DNA of 64,000 nt. It comes from DATAZK01 sp965199805. GTDB lineage: Bacteria > Actinomycetota > Actinomycetes > Frankiales > Frankiaceae. The first letter of the stretch is position 1. The number at the start of each line of letters is the position of its first letter. This document shows, piece after piece, positions 1-9,115 of this stretch. Location: positions 1,054,001 to 1,118,000 of the forward strand of contig CBDATO010000001.1 of assembly GCA_965199805.1 (NCBI GenBank). The letters are read 5' to 3'. Position numbers and translations under genes: made by a program. Under the pieces are notes generated by a model. That model ran no database searches and was not told the DNA's origin. It was given only the letters and a program-made list of their open reading frames with translations.

Positions 1-711
1 CGGCTGATCGGACAAGCCGGCGATCGCCGCGATCAAGCGGCCCACCCCGCCCGCGCGCGGCCGGAGCTGATGGCCACCAAACCCGGGCAGACCTGGTCGT
101 GGGACATCACGAAGCTGCGTGGCCCCGAGCGCGGCGTCTACTACGACCTCTACGTCATCATCGACATCTACAGCCGCTATGTCGTCGGCTGGACCGCCGC
201 CGCCCGCGAAAACGCCGACATCGCCAAAACCCTTATCGAGCAGGCTGCGCAAATCCATGGTGCGCCAGACAGCCTGCACGCCGACCGAGGCACCTCGATG
301 ACGTCCAAACCGGTCGCGCAGCTGCTCGTCGACCTGGGCGTCGCCCGCAGCCACAGCCGGCCGCACGTGTCGAACGACAACCCGTTCAGCGAAGCCCAGT
401 TCAAGACCTTGAAGTACTGCCCGGCCTTTCCCGGCCGCTTCGGCAGCCTGGCCGACGCACGCGCGTTCTGCGAAACGTTCTTCGCCTACTACAACCACGA
501 GCACCGGCACAGCGGCATCGGGCTGCACACCCCCGCATCGGTCCACTTCGGCACCGCCAGCAAAGTCCGTCAGCAGCGTCAGGCGACGCTGCACGCCGCC
601 TACGACGCAAACCCCAGCCGGTTCCGGCACCGCCGGCCCGTAGCACCCAAGCTGCCCGCCGCCGCCTGGATCAACCAGCCCAGCAAGGAGGCCCTCATAC
701 AGAACAACTAA
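1..711 (+). CDS. IS3-like transposase (DDE integrase core), 5' part outside the window
   Basis: The reading frame is open from the first base, so the N-terminal part lies outside the window and the ATG at 70 is probably internal. What is visible is an rve-type DDE catalytic core. The first Asp is in WSWDIT, the second in LHADRG, and the Glu in FSEAQFK, with exactly 35 residues between the second Asp and the Glu. That spacing is the DD(35)E signature of IS3-type transposases. The C-terminal YYNHEHRHSGIG segment is also typical of the family. The enzyme would cut and join the ends of its own element; the right end is recognisable 27 bp after the stop codon. The family is certain at fold level. 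Assignment to IS3 rather than a related rve group is an inference. Confidence 0.88.
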   Translation, partial: RLIGQAGDRRDQAAHPARARPELMATKPGQTWSWDITKLRGPERGVYYDLYVIIDIYSRYVVGWTAAARENADIAKTLIEQAAQIHGAPDSLHADRGTSMTSKPVAQLLVDLGVARSHSRPHVSNDNPFSEAQFKTLKYCPAFPGRFGSLADARAFCETFFAYYNHEHRHSGIGLHTPASVHFGTASKVRQQRQATLHAAYDANPSRFRHRRPVAPKLPAAAWINQPSKEALIQNN

Positions 712-718
712 CGCGATC

Positions 719-738
719 TTGTCTCAGACGGCTTGACA
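719..738. repeat. Right terminal inverted repeat of the IS element
   Basis: On the minus strand this reads TGTCAAGCCGTCTGAGACAA. It starts with TG, as IS3-family ends do, and lies just behind the transposase stop codon. The left copy is outside the window, so the repeat cannot be confirmed by pairing. The element boundary is placed at 738. Confidence 0.55.
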
Positions 739-1644
739 TCTTCCGGTGACGCGGGCAACGACCAATCCAGCCATTCGGCCCCACAATCTGCGAGTCAGTC
801 CGAGTCTCTCTATAAGCGTCCTAGTCGTATAGAACAACTCAAAGAACTAATAGAGAGAGCACTCTCTGTGGGGCCGGATGGCTCGATGCTGTCGGCCTCC
901 GAGGACCGGTGGCAACCGCCTCGTAGGGGCGGTCACATTGACGAGCCTACGAAGTACCCTGGTCCCCGTTTTGGATCAGATGGCCTCCTCATCGCGCAAG
1001 CCTGGTTCGATGACGCCCGCCGACAGCCGTTCACGCTCGGCCAGATGGTCGCCTGGACCGGCATACCTCAGACGACCGTCAGTAGACGTCTGAAGGCCTT
1101 CCTGAATGCGGGACTTGCCACCCAGTCACTACAGAAGTGGTGCCTCTACGTCAAGATAGAACTATCCGGTAATGGAATCGAAAGTGCCCTGGACGAGTGC
1201 TTTCCCCGAGAGGTCGCAAACGCGATCTACACCGCGTATGACGAGACCTTCGCCCCTGGTGACCAGCGGATCAGGATGGACCTTGGCCTCAAGTACGCCA
1301 AGCGACGGAATGCCCACCAAGAGGCCCCGGCGAACCAGGTACGAAGGAACGGCCTGACGCGGAAGCTCACGAAGTGGCTCAGTCGAGAGGACGGTCGGTG
1401 GATGCGCGACTGCCTCGATGCAAAAGAGATCAACGTCGACTCATGGGTGGCCCACACGGTCGATGAGATCGTGGACCGGGTTGAGGAGGGCCTGCCCTTT
1501 CGGCACTACGGCTGGGATCAAGGCGACAACGTTTGGGCTTCCCTACTGAGAGAGGAAAGTTGCGGGGACCGACTTATCAGATCCCACCTGAGCCGCTGCC
1601 GAACCCCCTCGTCTACAGGCAAGTACCCGTGTGGACATTTTTAA
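733..1644 (+). CDS. Hypothetical protein with winged-helix-like segment, probably 5'-truncated by the IS
   Basis: This is a 303-codon frame directly behind the IS end. The only start codon upstream of residue 52 is a TTG at 733, which lies inside the terminal repeat of the IS; the next in-frame ATG is at 886. The IS has therefore probably removed the native start or promoter. Residues about 112-150 (FTLGQMVAWTGIPQTTVSRR and following) read like a helix-turn-helix with a wing, as in DNA-binding regulators or plasmid-type initiators. The C-terminal half is charged and I do not recognise it. Codon use looks protein-coding but less G/C-biased at third positions than genes after 17 kb. I do not know its function. 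Confidence 0.5.
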   Translation: MTSSGDAGNDQSSHSAPQSASQSESLYKRPSRIEQLKELIERALSVGPDGSMLSASEDRWQPPRRGGHIDEPTKYPGPRFGSDGLLIAQAWFDDARRQPFTLGQMVAWTGIPQTTVSRRLKAFLNAGLATQSLQKWCLYVKIELSGNGIESALDECFPREVANAIYTAYDETFAPGDQRIRMDLGLKYAKRRNAHQEAPANQVRRNGLTRKLTKWLSREDGRWMRDCLDAKEINVDSWVAHTVDEIVDRVEEGLPFRHYGWDQGDNVWASLLREESCGDRLIRSHLSRCRTPSSTGKYPCGHF

Positions 1645-1987
1645 CAGTCACTGACGGTCGGACCGGCCTCGCTCATCAACGCCATAGAGTAATACGTACC
1701 CCTATCTAATTGCTAGGCCCCGTCCATGCTGTCAGAGACAGGCAGCCGCAAAGGCTCCTAGATTGCCCGTGTAGCTCATTGAAAGCCGATTGGAGAGCGA
1801 AGGTAGGGTGCGGACTGCTTTGCTTCTCGGACCCAGCTCACGCCCATAGAGTTCGAACTGCTCGACGCTCTAGCTTCGCAACCGCAGCCTGATCAGCACA
1901 ACCCATGAGTCAACGGGAGTAAAGGCAGTCCCGATCGTCGGGCCATCTGACTCCGTGATTTTTCTATGCGGCGTGGAGGCAATTTAT

Positions 1988-2021
1988 CAAGGATCCGTAA
2001 GAGGCATGTCAGGGATCCTTG
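1988..2021. repeat. Perfect 9-bp inverted repeat with 16-nt loop
   Basis: CAAGGATCC at 1988-1996 pairs perfectly with GGATCCTTG at 2013-2021. No T-run follows on either strand, so it is not an obvious intrinsic terminator. It lies about 220 bp upstream of hsdM. It could be an operator or a processing site; its role is unknown. Confidence 0.6.
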
Positions 2022-2204
2022 TAAGACGGCTACCATAAAGTACCGCTACCGGCTGACCTCGCGCCGCGTCCCAGAACTCTGAGCAACACTGGACGGTGTT
2101 GCTTCGAGCGTCAGGCCGGTTTGGCGTGACTGCGGCAGCTGGATGACGTAATCCAGGGCCGCATGCGTCCAGGGCATGCGGGGAAGTCAAGCGGCACGCC
2201 CTCA

Positions 2205-2233
2205 CAGGTGGGCGGTACAGATCTCGATACGGT
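2205..2233 (+). promoter_or_regulatory. Possible leaderless promoter of hsdMSR
   Basis: TACGGT at 2228-2233 resembles an actinobacterial -10 box and ends six bases before the hsdM ATG. No purine-rich ribosome binding site is visible between it and the ATG. Transcription starting at or next to the ATG would give a leaderless mRNA, which is common in actinobacteria. The -35 region (around 2205-2210) is poor. Confidence 0.3.
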
Positions 2234-2239
2234 CCTGGC

Positions 2240-4258
2240 ATGGAGGGTTTCGAGAACAAGGTCGGCTTCATCTGGTCCGTGGCCGATCTACTGCGCGGCG
2301 ACTACAAGGCTCACGAGTACGGCCGAGTCATCTTGCCGCTCACCGTGCTACGCCGCCTGGACGCAACCCTCGCCCCCAGCAAGGCCGCCGTGCTCACCCG
2401 TGACGCCGAGCTGGACCGCCAGGGCCTTCAGAACCGAGGCCGGGTCCTGGAGCGGGTAGCGGGAGTGCCCTTCTACAACACCTCGCCGCTCGACTTCAGA
2501 CGACTTCTGGACGACCCCGAGCATGTAGCGGCCAACCTGCGCACCTACATCGCCGGGTTCTCACCCGGTGCCGCCGATGTGCTCGCCAAGTACGGGTTCG
2601 ACGATCAGATCAAACGGCTAAACGAGGCCCGACTGCTGTACCCGGTGGTAGCGAAGTTCGCCGACCTCGACGTCTCCCCGGCCACGGTGTCGAACGTAGC
2701 GATGGGCTACATCTTCGAAGAACTGGTCAGACGCTTCTCTGAGGCAAGCAACGAGTCGGCTGGAGAGCACTTCACTCCCCGCGAAGTCATTCGTCTCATG
2801 GTCAACCTGCTGTTGCACGAAGACGACGACGTGCTGCGTCGTCCAGGATCGGTCAGGACGCTGTACGACCCTGCCTGCGGCACTGGAGGCATGCTTACGG
2901 TCGCCGAGTCATACATGCGCGACCTGAACCCCCAGTCCCGACTAGAGGTCTTCGGGCAGGAGCTGAACCCTGAGACCTGGGCGATCTGCCGCTCAGACAT
3001 GCTGCTCACCGGACATGACCCCACCCGCATCGTGCTCGGCAACTCCTTCTCGAACGACGGGCTACCGGACGAGAAGTTCGATTACATGCTCGCCAACCCG
3101 CCGTTCGGGGTGGAGTGGAAGAAGGTGAAGGACGAGGTCGAAACCGAGTACCAGACCCTTGGACACAAGGGCCGGTTCGGAGCGGGACTACCCCGCATCA
3201 ACGACGGATCGTTCCTCTTCCTTCAGCACATGATCTCGAAGATGAAGCCGGTTGAGGAGGGTGGATCACGGCTGGCGATCGTCTTCAACGGCAGCCCTCT
3301 GTTCACTGGAGCGGCGGGCTCCGGCGAGAGTGAGATCCGCCGATGGATCTTAGAGAACGACTGGCTGGAGGGCATCGTGGCCTTGCCCGAGCAGGTCTTC
3401 TACAACACCGGCATCTCCACCTACTTCTGGGTGCTCTCCAACCGGAAAAGCCCCGAGCGACGAGGCAGGGTCGCCCTGATCGATGCCCGCGAGATGTACG
3501 TCAAGATGCGTAAGTCCCTGGGCAACAAGCGCCGTGAGATCACCGGCCAGCAGATCGATGAGATCACCAACCTCTACGCCGACGCACTCACCATCGCCGC
3601 CGACAACCACCCTCAGGTGAAAGTCTTCAACACCACCGACTTCGGCTACCAGCGGATCACCGTCGAACGTCCCTTACGCCTTCGCTTCGAGGTCACCGCG
3701 ACCACGCTGGCCGCCTTCGCCGAGAGCAGGCCATTCAAGGCCCTTGGAACGCCCCCTAAGGGCACGCAGGACCCAGTCGAGGGTCTCCATGCCGCCGAGG
3801 CCTACCAGGCCGCTGTATTCGATGTGATGCGCTCCTTGCTCGGTACCACCGAGCCGACCCGCAGAGCCTTTACCGATCGGCTCAATGCTGCCTTCGTCTC
3901 AGCTGGCATTACCCGTGACAGCAAGATCGAGAAGGCAATCTGGGATGCCGTCTCGGTACCTAACCCGGACGGTGAGTTACAGACCGACCGCAAGGGCAAC
4001 CGGCTGGCTGACTCGGACCTCAGAGACAACGAGAACGTCCCGCTCGGCGAGCACATCGACGTCTACGTGAACCGTGAGGTGTTGCCCCACGTCCCCGACG
4101 CCTGGATCGACCAGGACAAAACAAAGACGGGCTACGAGATCCCGTTCACTCGACATTTCTACGTCTATACGCCACCCCGCCCCCTCGTCGAGATCGACGC
4201 CGACATCAAGCAGTTGGAGACTGAGATCGAGACGTTGCTCGGCCAGGTCACAAGATGA
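2240..4258 (+). CDS. hsdM: Type I restriction-modification system, DNA methyltransferase subunit HsdM
   Basis: This 672-residue protein is the modification subunit. It transfers a methyl group from S-adenosylmethionine to adenine in the target chosen by HsdS, and it is also part of the restriction complex. The N-terminal HsdM helical domain is seen in residues 1-140. The SAM-binding motif DPACGTGG lies near residue 210 and the catalytic NPPF motif near residue 286 (ANPPFG). The C-terminal 200 residues form the family's coiled region. Length is in the usual range or slightly long. It overlaps hsdS by ATGA at 4255, so the two are translationally coupled. It is intact. Confidence 0.97.
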   Translation: MEGFENKVGFIWSVADLLRGDYKAHEYGRVILPLTVLRRLDATLAPSKAAVLTRDAELDRQGLQNRGRVLERVAGVPFYNTSPLDFRRLLDDPEHVAANLRTYIAGFSPGAADVLAKYGFDDQIKRLNEARLLYPVVAKFADLDVSPATVSNVAMGYIFEELVRRFSEASNESAGEHFTPREVIRLMVNLLLHEDDDVLRRPGSVRTLYDPACGTGGMLTVAESYMRDLNPQSRLEVFGQELNPETWAICRSDMLLTGHDPTRIVLGNSFSNDGLPDEKFDYMLANPPFGVEWKKVKDEVETEYQTLGHKGRFGAGLPRINDGSFLFLQHMISKMKPVEEGGSRLAIVFNGSPLFTGAAGSGESEIRRWILENDWLEGIVALPEQVFYNTGISTYFWVLSNRKSPERRGRVALIDAREMYVKMRKSLGNKRREITGQQIDEITNLYADALTIAADNHPQVKVFNTTDFGYQRITVERPLRLRFEVTATTLAAFAESRPFKALGTPPKGTQDPVEGLHAAEAYQAAVFDVMRSLLGTTEPTRRAFTDRLNAAFVSAGITRDSKIEKAIWDAVSVPNPDGELQTDRKGNRLADSDLRDNENVPLGEHIDVYVNREVLPHVPDAWIDQDKTKTGYEIPFTRHFYVYTPPRPLVEIDADIKQLETEIETLLGQVTR

Positions 4259-5508
4259 ATGGGGTCCGTCTCAAGCACGTCTGCCATATGCGAGCCGGAG
4301 GGACTCCACCTGTCGATGACGCGGCGATGTGGGACGACGAGACGGGGACTCCATGGGTTGCGATCGGCGACATGACTCGGTCGCCGATCGTGATCACCAC
4401 GGAACGTCGAGTGTCATCTACAGGCATGGCTTACAAGTCATTGCCGCTCGGCGCGAAGGGCACCATCCTCTTCGCCATGTATGCGAGCGTTGGTGCTCTG
4501 GGTCGACTGGGAACGTCCGCTACCTGGAATCAAGCGATCTTGGGACTCACGCCCGTGGGTGGACTCGCCGAGCCTCGCTTTTTGAGCTACTGGCTGAGTC
4601 ACCTCAAGCCAACCCTGGCGTCGCTATTCCGGAGCAATACGCAAAACAACCTTAATGCAGAGCAAGTCGGTAACCTTCCGTTTACGGAGTTCTCGATCGA
4701 CGAGCAGCGGCGGATCGCCGATTTCCTTGATGCCGAGACCGCCCGGATTGACCTCCTGACAGCGTGTCACTCTCGACAGGCCACGGCCCTAGTCGAGCGC
4801 CATAACGAGGTAGCCCGAACGCTGACCACACACGGGCTCGATTCAGGTGCCGCGACTCGAAATACTCAGATTGCCTGGATGCCTCTAATGAACGCGACCT
4901 GGTCCTTGCGCAAGGTGGCCCACGTCTTCCGGACGGGCAGCGGGACTACACCTCCAAGCATGGAAAGGCAATACTACGACGGACGGGTTCCGTGGCTCAA
5001 CACCGGGGACCTTCGGGACGGCCCCGTCAAGGACACTGCGAAGTCAGTTACCGACTTGGCCCTCGCCGCATACCCAACGCTGCGCGTATATCAGCCTGGC
5101 GCATTGGTCATCGCTATGTACGGGGCGACGATCGGTCGCCTTGGAATCCTGACGCAGCCCGCGTGCGTAAACCAAGCCTGCTGCGTGCTCGACGAGCCAT
5201 CGCATGTCCGGATTGCCTACGCCTTCCACTGGCTTCTGTCCCATCGTAAAGAGATCGTCGCGCTGGCTGCTGGGGGTGGGCAACCCAATATCTCTCAAGA
5301 GACGGTCCGTTCACTCCGAATACCTGCGCCATCCGAGCAAGACCAACAAGACATCGTCCGGGTGATTGACCGGGACGCTGACCAGACGACAGCTCTGAAC
5401 CGTTGCGTCGAGCGCCAGAACGAACTGCTTCGCGAAAAACGAGGCGCTCTCATCACGGCAGCGGTGACAGGCCAGCTCGACGCGACAACCGCACGGGGGG
5501 CGATATAG
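4255..5508 (+). CDS. hsdS: Type I restriction-modification system, specificity subunit HsdS
   Basis: This 417-residue protein reads the DNA target for the HsdM/HsdR complex. It has the normal two-half layout. A first target recognition domain (about 1-140) is closed by a conserved helix (TEFSIDEQRRIADFLD). A second (about 210-370) is closed by a parallel helix (PAPSEQDQQDIVRVID). Both halves contain the pattern G-T-PP followed by PW-(V/L)-x-x-G-D, which marks the start of each domain. Its ATG overlaps the hsdM stop, and its TAG stop shares one base with the hsdR GTG. Only one hsdS copy is present. The recognised sequence cannot be predicted from this alone. Confidence 0.95.
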   Translation: MNGVRLKHVCHMRAGGTPPVDDAAMWDDETGTPWVAIGDMTRSPIVITTERRVSSTGMAYKSLPLGAKGTILFAMYASVGALGRLGTSATWNQAILGLTPVGGLAEPRFLSYWLSHLKPTLASLFRSNTQNNLNAEQVGNLPFTEFSIDEQRRIADFLDAETARIDLLTACHSRQATALVERHNEVARTLTTHGLDSGAATRNTQIAWMPLMNATWSLRKVAHVFRTGSGTTPPSMERQYYDGRVPWLNTGDLRDGPVKDTAKSVTDLALAAYPTLRVYQPGALVIAMYGATIGRLGILTQPACVNQACCVLDEPSHVRIAYAFHWLLSHRKEIVALAAGGGQPNISQETVRSLRIPAPSEQDQQDIVRVIDRDADQTTALNRCVERQNELLREKRGALITAAVTGQLDATTARGAI

Positions 5509-8500
5509 TGGCTGGATCGCACACAGAGCTGCGTTTCGAGGGCGCCATCGAGGCCTTTTTGCTCGCCCACGGCTGGATCGCCGGGGCGGCCAGCAACTAC
5601 CGCTCCAACCTCGGGCTCGACACGGCGGAACTGCTCACCTTTATTGGTGCCACGCAGCCCGATGGGTGGGAGCGACTGCTCAGTCTTCATGGTGGCGCGG
5701 ATCTAGCGCAGCGCAGGTTTGCAGACCGAGTCGCAGCTGAGGTCAGCCAACGCGGCACCGTCGATGTGCTGCGTCGAGGTGTAGTCGATCTTGGTGTGCG
5801 GATCAACCTGGCCTACTTCCGACCAGCACACGAGATCACGCCCGATCTGCTGCGGCTGTATGAGGCGAACCGCTGCACGGTGACGCGCCAGGTCCACTTT
5901 TCGGAGCAGGACCCGACCAAGAGCGTTGACCTGATGCTGTCGGTGAATGGCCTGCCGGTGGCGACGGCGGAGCTGAAAAACCCGCTCACTCATCAGGATG
6001 TGCATCACGCCATCCGGCAGTACCGGGAGGACCGCAAGCCGACTGAACTGTTGTTCGCCAAGCGCGCAGTCGTTCACTTCGCTGTGGATCCCGATCAGGT
6101 CTTTCTGACGACCCGGCTGGAGGGGTCGAGGACTCGTTTCCTGCCTTTCAACCAGGGATCAGGTGGGCCGGGTCAGTCGGGTGGTGTCGGCAACCCGCCG
6201 CATCCCTCTGGGTACGCGAGTGCCTACCTGTGGGAGCAGGTGTGGCAGCGGGACTCATGGCTCGACCTGTTGGCCCGCTACGTCCACGTAGACGGCGACA
6301 GCAAGTCCAAAAAGGTCGCCAGCCAGCAGACCACGGTGTTCCCACGCTTCCACCAGTGGCACGCCGTCCGTTCTCTCGCCGGCCATGCTGGGACGCATGG
6401 CGCTGGCACCAGCTACCTGATCCAGCATTCAGCTGGATCGGGAAAGTCGAACACGATCGCATGGCTGGCGCATCGGCTGTCGAGCCTGCACACCCCTGCT
6501 GACCCCGTGCTGCTCGCCAAGGATGGGTTGGTACCGAACAGCAAGGTGTTCGACAAAGTCATCGTGATCACCGACCGGGTAGTCCTTGACCGGCAGCTGC
6601 AAGACACGATCTTCCAGTTCGACCACACGGTCGGCGTGGTGAAGAAGATCGACGAGTCTTCCTCGCAGCTGGCTGACGCCCTGACCGGCGAAACGGCCAA
6701 GGTCATCATCACCACCTTGCAGAAGTTTCCCTTTGTCCTCGATCAGGCCAAGACGCTGACCGGGTCAAGGTTCGCAGTCATCGTCGATGAAGCTCATTCA
6801 TCGCAAACGGGCGAGTCGGCGAAGGCGCTGAAGTCGGTGCTGGGTCAGGCAGCTCGCGAGGTCGTTGCGGTCGGCCACGGCAAGAGTGGTGCTGAAGCGG
6901 CCTACAACGCCGCTGAGAGGCTCGAATCGAAGCTCCAAGACTCCAATGACCCCCAGGATGTGCTGGGTGCCTCTGTGGCCGCCAGGGGACGACAAGAGAA
7001 CCTGTCATTCTTCGCCTTCACCGCCACCCCGAAGGCCAAGACCCTGGAGCTGTTCGGCACCAAGAGCGATCTTGATGGGCGGTATCACCCGTTCCACCTG
7101 TACTCGATGCGCCAGGCCATCGAGGAGGGCTTCATCCTCGACGTGCTGTCGAACTACATGACGTACTCGACGTATTTCAAGCTGGCGAACGCTTCGACCG
7201 ACGACCCCGAGGTTGATCAACGCAAGGCCAGTGCGGCCCTCGCCCGGTTCGTCTCGCTGCATCCCACGAACCTGGCGCAGAAGGCCGAGGTCATCGTCGA
7301 GCACTTTCGTCGCGTGACGGGCAAGAAGATCGGCGGTCAGGGTAAGGCGATGGTCGTCACCCGCTCCCGGCTGCACGCTGTGAAGTACTTCCAGGCGATC
7401 AAGAGCTACATCGACGACAAGGGCTACACCGACTGCCGGGCGCTGGTCGCGTTCTCCGGCACCGTCCTCGACCCTGAGCTGGGTGAAGAGGTCACGTACA
7501 CCGAGTCGTTCCTCAATGGGTTCCCGGAGTCGCAGACCGCCGAGCGATTCGCGACCGGGGACTACCAGGTTCTGATTGTGGCCGAGAAGTTCCAGACCGG
7601 CTTCGACCAGCCTCTGCTGCACACCATGTACGTGGACAAGAAGCTGGAGGGCGTCAAGGCCGTCCAGACCCTCTCTCGGCTCAACCGGACCCGAGAGGGC
7701 AAGACCGACACCTTCGTCCTGGACTTTGCTAACACGGCTGAAGACATCCAGGAGGCCTTCAAGCCCTTCTACGACGCGACGATCACCGAGCCCACCGATC
7801 CGAACCTGCTCTACAACGCCTCGGCCCGCATCGACGGGTTTCAGGTCATCGCCGACGCCGACGTCAACGCTCTAGTGGCCGCCTACCTCGCCCTGGACCC
7901 AGCGGCTAAGACCAGCGCCCACGCTGCCCTGTACCGGCACACGGAGCCCGCACGGGACCGCTACCAGGCCCTTGATCCCGATGATCGAGAAGAGTTCCGT
8001 GCTGCCCTCCGCGACTACGTGCGGATGTACGCCTTCCTGGCCCAGGTGCTGCCCTTCAGCGACACACAGCTGGAGTCGCTCTACCTCTACGGACGGTTCC
8101 TGCTCCCGCGCCTACCCCGTGAGCACGAGGGAGCTGTGGACCTCGGCGACGACGTTGTCCTTGCCGCCCTGCGCACCGAGACCACCGGCACTTTCGACGT
8201 CAGCCTCGGAGCCGGGGACGGCGAGCAGGTGCTGCCGATGGCGTTCACGGGGACGGGTGTTGGCCCTCAGAACGCCGCTAAGCAGGCAGCGCTGTCATCC
8301 ATCATCGAGACCCTGAATGAGAAGTTCGGCAGCAATCTGGGTGAGGCGGACCTGGTCTGGGCGCAACAGCAACTCGCGGTGACGGTGGCGGACCCTGAGA
8401 TTCGGTCCAGCGCCCTTGCCAACAGCGAGCAGAACTTCGGGTACACCTTCGATCGGCGCTTCGAGGGGCTCGTTATAGACCGTCACGATGCCAACGGTGA

Positions 8501-8606
8501 GCTGCTCCGTCGCTTCCTCGACCAGCCAGAGTTCGCCGACGTGTTCACGCGCTGGGCGAGAAGCGAGAGCTACCGACAAATCAAGGGACAGGTTGAGATC
8601 GCATGA
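5508..8606 (+). CDS. hsdR: Type I restriction endonuclease subunit HsdR
   Basis: This 1032-residue protein is the translocase-nuclease subunit, which reels in and cuts DNA lacking the HsdM mark. I place the start at the GTG at 5508, one base inside the hsdS stop. The open frame continues upstream to 5403 but there it overlaps hsdS. The PD-(D/E)xK nuclease core is seen around residues 143-158 (VDLML...ATAELKN). Walker A (SAGSGKSN) lies near 307-315 and the DEAH box (VDEAHSSQ) near 426. The superfamily 2 helicase core and a helical C-terminal part follow. It is intact and of normal length. Confidence 0.96.
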   Translation: MAGSHTELRFEGAIEAFLLAHGWIAGAASNYRSNLGLDTAELLTFIGATQPDGWERLLSLHGGADLAQRRFADRVAAEVSQRGTVDVLRRGVVDLGVRINLAYFRPAHEITPDLLRLYEANRCTVTRQVHFSEQDPTKSVDLMLSVNGLPVATAELKNPLTHQDVHHAIRQYREDRKPTELLFAKRAVVHFAVDPDQVFLTTRLEGSRTRFLPFNQGSGGPGQSGGVGNPPHPSGYASAYLWEQVWQRDSWLDLLARYVHVDGDSKSKKVASQQTTVFPRFHQWHAVRSLAGHAGTHGAGTSYLIQHSAGSGKSNTIAWLAHRLSSLHTPADPVLLAKDGLVPNSKVFDKVIVITDRVVLDRQLQDTIFQFDHTVGVVKKIDESSSQLADALTGETAKVIITTLQKFPFVLDQAKTLTGSRFAVIVDEAHSSQTGESAKALKSVLGQAAREVVAVGHGKSGAEAAYNAAERLESKLQDSNDPQDVLGASVAARGRQENLSFFAFTATPKAKTLELFGTKSDLDGRYHPFHLYSMRQAIEEGFILDVLSNYMTYSTYFKLANASTDDPEVDQRKASAALARFVSLHPTNLAQKAEVIVEHFRRVTGKKIGGQGKAMVVTRSRLHAVKYFQAIKSYIDDKGYTDCRALVAFSGTVLDPELGEEVTYTESFLNGFPESQTAERFATGDYQVLIVAEKFQTGFDQPLLHTMYVDKKLEGVKAVQTLSRLNRTREGKTDTFVLDFANTAEDIQEAFKPFYDATITEPTDPNLLYNASARIDGFQVIADADVNALVAAYLALDPAAKTSAHAALYRHTEPARDRYQALDPDDREEFRAALRDYVRMYAFLAQVLPFSDTQLESLYLYGRFLLPRLPREHEGAVDLGDDVVLAALRTETTGTFDVSLGAGDGEQVLPMAFTGTGVGPQNAAKQAALSSIIETLNEKFGSNLGEADLVWAQQQLAVTVADPEIRSSALANSEQNFGYTFDRRFEGLVIDRHDANGELLRRFLDQPEFADVFTRWARSESYRQIKGQVEIA

Positions 8607-8643
8607 GACTCGTCCCTCTGACAGGCTCGCTACGGCCGACTCA

Positions 8644-9042
8644 ATGACTGAAAGTCCTACGCCCGACACGATGGACTGCAGCTGGTGGACCTATCTCGAA
8701 ATCGAGCGGCTGCAACACATTGATGGCATGGGAGATGCATGGTGCAACCTTGAGGTCCTGGACCTTGATGAAGATTCTCGGGTGTGGCGATTGGAACGGT
8801 CTGAGGTGGCTCGCATTGTTCGATGGCAACTGACAGACACCATCGACGAGGGGCAAGAAGCACGCATAGCTGGGATACAGGCTGCCTACGCTGCAGGTCG
8901 CTCATTACCGCCGCTGCTGCTGGGCGCACAACCTGACGGCGACTACTACCTTTTTGACGGTCACCACCGATTCAATGCCGCCCACCGGTTGAACATGCTG
9001 TTCGTGCCTGCATGGGTGGCACGCCCAGACCAACAGCGCTGA
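8644..9042 (+). CDS. Small ParB/sulfiredoxin-fold protein linked to hsdMSR
   Basis: This 132-residue protein follows hsdR by 37 bp on the same strand, so it may share its transcript. The C-terminal half has the ParB N-domain/sulfiredoxin pattern: LPPLLL, a short hairpin, then DGHHRFNAAHRL, where the DGHHR box is the nucleotide-binding signature of this fold. No ParB helix-turn-helix is present, so it is a stand-alone domain. Members of this fold act as CTPases, ATP-dependent enzymes or nucleases. Which applies here is unknown. The frame stays open upstream inside hsdR; ATG 8644 is chosen because it is the first ATG after the hsdR stop, though no strong ribosome binding site is seen. Confidence 0.7.
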   Translation: MTESPTPDTMDCSWWTYLEIERLQHIDGMGDAWCNLEVLDLDEDSRVWRLERSEVARIVRWQLTDTIDEGQEARIAGIQAAYAAGRSLPPLLLGAQPDGDYYLFDGHHRFNAAHRLNMLFVPAWVARPDQQR

Positions 9043-9115
9043 TCGGTCAGAGGCGTCCAAGTCCGGCGGTTCTGCGCACCTGCACCATTGCCAGGGTCAT
9101 GGGGTTGGACACGCC

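Larger units (their letters stand above)
1645..2239. other. Gene-free stretch upstream of the restriction locus
   Basis: I see no convincing protein-coding frame in these 595 bases. They hold one perfect hairpin (1988-2021) and a possible promoter immediately before hsdM. The stretch is AT-richer than the genes around it. Confidence 0.5.

Noticed and set aside
1760..1865. tRNA-like stretch with TAGCTCA and GTTCGAAC
   Set aside because: The D-arm has a large insertion, the T-stem does not pair and no acceptor stem can be drawn. Chance resemblance.
2042..2055. 14-bp match (ACCGCTACCGGCTG) to the minus strand just beyond the rnpB 3' end (16522-16535)
   Set aside because: The copies are in opposite orientation, so they are not direct attachment-site repeats. 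One such match is expected by chance at about the few-percent level.
4255..5508. Phase-variable hsdS driven by the nearby recombinase
   Set aside because: Only one hsdS is present and I see no inverted repeats in it. The recombinase is 4.5 kb away and may not be expressed.
8603..8647. 14-codon frame starting ATGAGACTC at the hsdR stop
   Set aside because: Too short, no recognisable content. Treated as spacer before the ParB-like gene.
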